Shown: positions 61,029 to 64,000 of the stretch, in pieces
How the letters are laid out: each line of letters begins with the position of its first letter
Numbering within the stretch: position 1 is the first letter of the stretch
Assembly: GCF_000196895.1 (NCBI RefSeq)
Contig: NC_014297.1
Location: 496,001-560,000, forward strand
Length of the DNA: 64,000 nucleotides
Source: Halalkalicoccus jeotgali B3
GTDB lineage: Archaea > Halobacteriota > Halobacteria > Halobacteriales > Halalkalicoccaceae
Reading direction: 5' to 3'
Notes under the pieces: model-generated
What the model saw: only the letters and a program-made list of their open reading frames with translations
Told to the model about the DNA's origin: nothing
Database searches by the model: none
Translations under genes and position numbers: made by a program

Positions 61029-63113
61029 TCATGAGGAGGGCGGCCGAGTATTCCCAATTAAATGGTTTGCAGCCGTAATAACACTTGAGGCGGCATTATC
61101 GGGGATTGAATCAGACGCGAATGTCGCTCGCTCGAACTGTTCCGTGATCGAGAGGAGCGTATTGCGCTGGGCGTCATCGAGATCCGAAGCGGTCTCATTA
61201 TAGAATTCCCAGTGGGTCCAGCCGGGGGCAGCATTCGCCCTCAGATGGTTACGGACGGCTGTGTACGCTAGTGTGATCGCACGATCGGTATCACCGTTTT
61301 GATGGCATTTACGTGCCAATCCTATCAATATGTGAGCCGGCACATGAGGTGTTTCTGCATCTGCTCCATCCGCTTCGGAGCCTGCATAACTACCCAACGC
61401 GTATGACAGCGGATCACCTCCTGTAGTTTGCTGACGGCGTCGATAGACCCAGCCAACAACACCTAACCCGAGCGCAACCAGAATCGTGCCCGGTAACCAG
61501 ACAGCATCGAGGATCGACTGTGTGACTGGCAGCCCTGTGACGGTGTCGCTTCCCTGTGAATCAGCGAGGTTTGTCCCCGCGCTATCATAGACTGCCGTAA
61601 TCTCCGCGGACTGACCTGCAAGAGCGGGCGGCGTGACCGTCCCTTGGTACTCGCCAGTTCGATCGGTCTCCAGTGTCCCCACCGTTGATCCGCCAACGAG
61701 AATACGGACCGATTCAGCCGGCAGCGCTCGGCCGTCGGCCGTTGCAAGCCGCCCGGAGACGGCGACCCGATCGTCGTCAGTCTTCGCCGCCGTCATGGTG
61801 GTCTGTGTTTCGGTCTCCTCGACGGTCATCGGCGCGGCCGTCTCCGCACTCGTCAGGGCTTGCCCTTCGAGTGGCAGTTCCGCACGAAGGGTTCCCTCAC
61901 CGGCCGGGATCGTTGCTGGAGTCGTGGTACTAAGCTCGAATGCGCCCTCACTGTCCGTTTGGACTTCGCCGAGTCGCTGATCGCCTAACGAGACGACAAC
62001 CGGAACGCTCCCGGCACCCTCACCATCGCTTCCTGTGACTGTACCAGTGACTGTCAGCTCGTCCCCGAAGGCAACCGGATCGCTGACCGACTCGATGATT
62101 ACTATGGGCTGGGATTCTTCGACCGTCACCGGGACTGTCGTGCTGGCGTCAGCATACTCGGAACCAGCGTCGGGTTCGTACGTGATCTCAAGGGATTCCG
62201 TATCAGTCGAAAGCACGGTCGGGCGATAGACGAGCGTGAACTCACCATCCGCGTCGGTCGTCGTCGTCACCGTCCGATCATTGATGACAAAGGACACCTC
62301 TTCGGAAGCGATCGGATTACCGTCCTCATCAGTGAGCGTTCCACTGGCTACGAGTGGCTCTTCAAAGGAGATCGGGCCGGATGGTGGTTCGATCTCGAGA
62401 ACGGTTCCGACGAACTCCAGTTCTTGGACTTCCTGTTGTTGGGCTTCGATCGACTCGCGTTCGCTCGCGACGTTTTGCCGTTCCTCGCTTAGATCCTGAC
62501 TGGATGATTCGCTGATGTTCGCGTAGTTCTCTTCGAGGGCAGTTCCGCTCTCTTCGGTCTCTTCAGAGATCCGTTGGAGTTCGCGTGCGAGTTCACGGGC
62601 CCGTTCATCATCGCCACTGTCGACCGCTTCCTGGTACTCGTTGTAGGTCGCCTCGTACTCTTCGGCCGAATCAGCGAACTCGCGTTGGTTCTCTGCTGCG
62701 GTTTCGAACTGACGGACCGTTTCATCGTCGGCCCCACTATCGCTCTCCTCAGCAAGCTCGACATATCTACTGAGTTGCTCGTTGTAATCATCGCCGACCG
62801 TTTCTCGGGCCAATTCATACTCACCTTCACTGAGCGCAACCGATCCCTCGCCCAATGACGCAGCGAGTTCCGCAGACAGTCGTTGCTGAATGCCATCCAG
62901 ATTGCCGTCTTCATCGACGTTATTGGGGTCTTGATGGCGAGGCGTTTCCGTCGTATTATTCGTTGCGCCGGAGTCCGGTGGTGATTGCTGAAAAGCACTG
63001 TCGGGCGCTGATTGAGCACCGACGACACCGAAACCACCGACGAGTGATAGACAGAGTAGCGCAGCCACGATGAGAACACGGAATCGGTGGTGAAATCGAC
63101 TGGCCGGGGACAC
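61029..63113 (-). CDS. Secreted/membrane protein with Ig-like repeats and a DUF4129-type C-terminus
   Basis: 694 residues. A signal peptide (about 14-34, ending VVGAQSAP) is followed by a disordered acidic segment and a coiled-coil region (about 70-215). Three Ig-like/Big-type domains (about 225-540) follow, each with a GxxTDxxG or TVTGSDG pattern. One membrane helix (LPGTILVALGLGVVGWVYRR) precedes a cytoplasmic DUF4129-like domain with GDTDRAITLAYTAVRNHL and LTEQFERATFASDSIP-like sequence. In haloarchaea DUF4129 proteins are encoded with DUF58, transglutaminase-like and MoxR genes. The divergent partner here is DUF58, fitting that locus. Confidence 0.8.
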   Translation of the reverse strand: MSPASRFHHRFRVLIVAALLCLSLVGGFGVVGAQSAPDSAFQQSPPDSGATNNTTETPRHQDPNNVDEDGNLDGIQQRLSAELAASLGEGSVALSEGEYELARETVGDDYNEQLSRYVELAEESDSGADDETVRQFETAAENQREFADSAEEYEATYNEYQEAVDSGDDERARELARELQRISEETEESGTALEENYANISESSSQDLSEERQNVASERESIEAQQQEVQELEFVGTVLEIEPPSGPISFEEPLVASGTLTDEDGNPIASEEVSFVINDRTVTTTTDADGEFTLVYRPTVLSTDTESLEITYEPDAGSEYADASTTVPVTVEESQPIVIIESVSDPVAFGDELTVTGTVTGSDGEGAGSVPVVVSLGDQRLGEVQTDSEGAFELSTTTPATIPAGEGTLRAELPLEGQALTSAETAAPMTVEETETQTTMTAAKTDDDRVAVSGRLATADGRALPAESVRILVGGSTVGTLETDRTGEYQGTVTPPALAGQSAEITAVYDSAGTNLADSQGSDTVTGLPVTQSILDAVWLPGTILVALGLGVVGWVYRRRQQTTGGDPLSYALGSYAGSEADGADAETPHVPAHILIGLARKCHQNGDTDRAITLAYTAVRNHLRANAAPGWTHWEFYNETASDLDDAQRNTLLSITEQFERATFASDSIPDNAASSVITAANHLIGNTRPPSS

Positions 63114-63517
63114 GTTATCACAATACTACACAGTCGCTCATTAAAATACTGTTCGGAAAGGAGTCAATTATAACTCATATTAGCGATGTCACAGAGATCG
63201 TGTTGGGTGGCAATCTGACGAGCAACTAAGTCTGGACCGTATCCACCGATAGAGGAAGTATACGAGTTGCTTGTTTGATCCGAACTGGCGACGGCAAAAG
63301 TGAATTGGAGAGTACATACCGGTCGAACAAGTGAAAATATCTCTCATCTAATTAATCATACCGATTTTGAATGGGCCACCGATCCTCCAGTCACAAAACG
63401 CACGCCGTTGACCGATGCTCCAATAGATTGCAGCGATGACAACTACCTACCGAGTACGTCAGAATTCTCTCAGCAGAGTAGGTAGTTTCAATTACCCGGA
63501 TGAATAGTATAGAATTA
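63114..63517. other. 404-nt divergent promoter region
   Basis: Between the DUF4129-type gene and the DUF58 gene. A TATTTTAAT stretch about 25-35 nt before the former start is a likely TATA box. Short frames show no motif. Confidence 0.45.
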
Positions 63518-64000
63518 ATGCATGCTACACGCCGCTTTTGGACCACGATCGGACTGGTCGTCGTCCTCACGGCGGGGGCTGTCCTAACCGCCCGCCCACT
63601 TCTGGGTGCAGGGGCGGCGCTTATCGGCGCAACACTCCTCGCCCACCAGTCTGTCTTCGCGCACACGCTCGCGCGAACCGTCGAGGGGCTTGCAGTCGAG
63701 ATATTCATCGAACAGGAATCGGTTCTCACTGACGAGACGACGACACTCGTTCTCCGGGTTGCCGACCAAGCGGGCTCGCCGCTGGCGCTCGCCGTTGAGG
63801 CACAACCACCTGTCGGCGCTCGCCTCATCGGGGGCACACGAGACGTCTCTCTCAGCGCCAGTGAGACCGACCGCGAGGCCCAATCCGAGTTCGAGCTAGC
63901 TTGGCCCGTCACAGGGACCTTCGAATTCGACCAGCCCCGATTGGCGGTCGCCGATCGGTACGGGCTCTTCGAGGAGGAACTGCCGGTCGACGCTCATTAC
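63518..64000 (+). CDS. DUF58-family protein, 3' end outside window
   Basis: 161 codons from the ATG at 63518 to the window edge. Two hydrophobic helices at the N-terminus (about 7-50: TIGLVVVLTAGAVL and LLGAGAALIGATLL) are followed by an acidic beta-rich extracytoplasmic domain (TTTLVLRVADQAGSPLAL). This matches the N-terminus of DUF58 proteins, which are found with MoxR ATPases and DUF4129 and transglutaminase-like proteins in a putative envelope or chaperone system. The vWA-like core would lie beyond the edge. Confidence 0.75.
   Translation, partial: MHATRRFWTTIGLVVVLTAGAVLTARPLLGAGAALIGATLLAHQSVFAHTLARTVEGLAVEIFIEQESVLTDETTTLVLRVADQAGSPLALAVEAQPPVGARLIGGTRDVSLSASETDREAQSEFELAWPVTGTFEFDQPRLAVADRYGLFEEELPVDAHY

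Noticed and set aside
1-64000. CRISPR arrays and tRNA or rRNA genes
   Set aside because: No series of regularly spaced identical repeats, and no cloverleaf with a TTCGAAT-type arm or rRNA stretch was seen by eye.

Overview
The window reads as chromosome, or a large secondary replicon, of a halophilic archaeon (class Halobacteria). Supporting signs are acidic proteins, many twin-arginine (Tat) secreted proteins and lipoproteins, an Orc1/Cdc6 initiator, a haloarchaeal-type cytochrome P450, CspA and UspA proteins, PhiH1-repressor-like winged-helix proteins, CPxC micro-zinc-finger proteins, and promoters with a TATA box about 25 nt before the start codon (leaderless mRNAs). No rRNA, tRNA, CRISPR array or intact transposase was recognised. 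The window is mosaic: housekeeping genes alternate with decayed genes, duplicated small cassettes and a glycan-synthesis island.

Layout. 0-2.7 kb: a truncated ABC ATPase, a 36-aa zinc-finger protein, a sugar-nucleotide epimerase and a small winged-helix protein. 3-10 kb: a secretion island in which two paralogous Tat lipoproteins with beta-propeller/Asp-box sequence bracket a His/Asp/Lys-rich repeat protein, another Tat protein and a dockerin-ended Tat protein. 10-19 kb: small conserved proteins, P450, CspA, HhH protein, UspA and 3-hydroxyacyl-CoA dehydrogenase. 19.7-22.7 kb: a membrane glycosyltransferase interrupted by one in-frame TGA, then an AI-2E-family permease. 23-24.8 kb: cassette A. 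24.8-29.3 kb: sugar-acid dehydratase, aminotransferase, 2-hydroxyacid dehydrogenase and nucleotidyltransferase. 29.8-31 kb: orc1/cdc6. 31-38.5 kb: deacetylase-like protein, alcohol dehydrogenase and two tandem HTH+partner gene pairs resembling toxin-antitoxin modules, the first broken by an apparent 11-nt insertion. 38.6-41.1 kb: YdjM-type hydrolase and cassette B. 41-60.9 kb: a surface-glycan locus with GT-C membrane proteins, a flippase, three GT2 enzymes, a pyruvyl transferase, a MurB homologue, an AglQ-like protein, a DUF354 protein and a DUF1616 protein. 61-64 kb: a DUF4129-type protein divergent from a truncated DUF58 gene.

The least explained system is the duplicated cassette (A about 23.02-24.78 kb, B about 39.35-41.14 kb). 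Each copy holds three overlapping minus-strand genes (Cys-rich protein, CxxC protein, 206-aa coiled-coil protein) with identical 7- and 14-nt overlaps, opposite a winged-helix regulator. The leader can fold into a three-way junction whose first hairpin shows compensatory changes between copies, and a second conserved non-coding block with a palindrome lies downstream. I could not assign a function.

The other notable item is a MurB (UDP-N-acetylenolpyruvoylglucosamine reductase) homologue in an AT-rich stretch at 51.6-55.2 kb, beside a polysaccharide pyruvyl transferase. Archaea of this group have no murein, so it probably serves surface-glycan synthesis after lateral transfer. Functions come from motif recognition by eye; no database search was possible.
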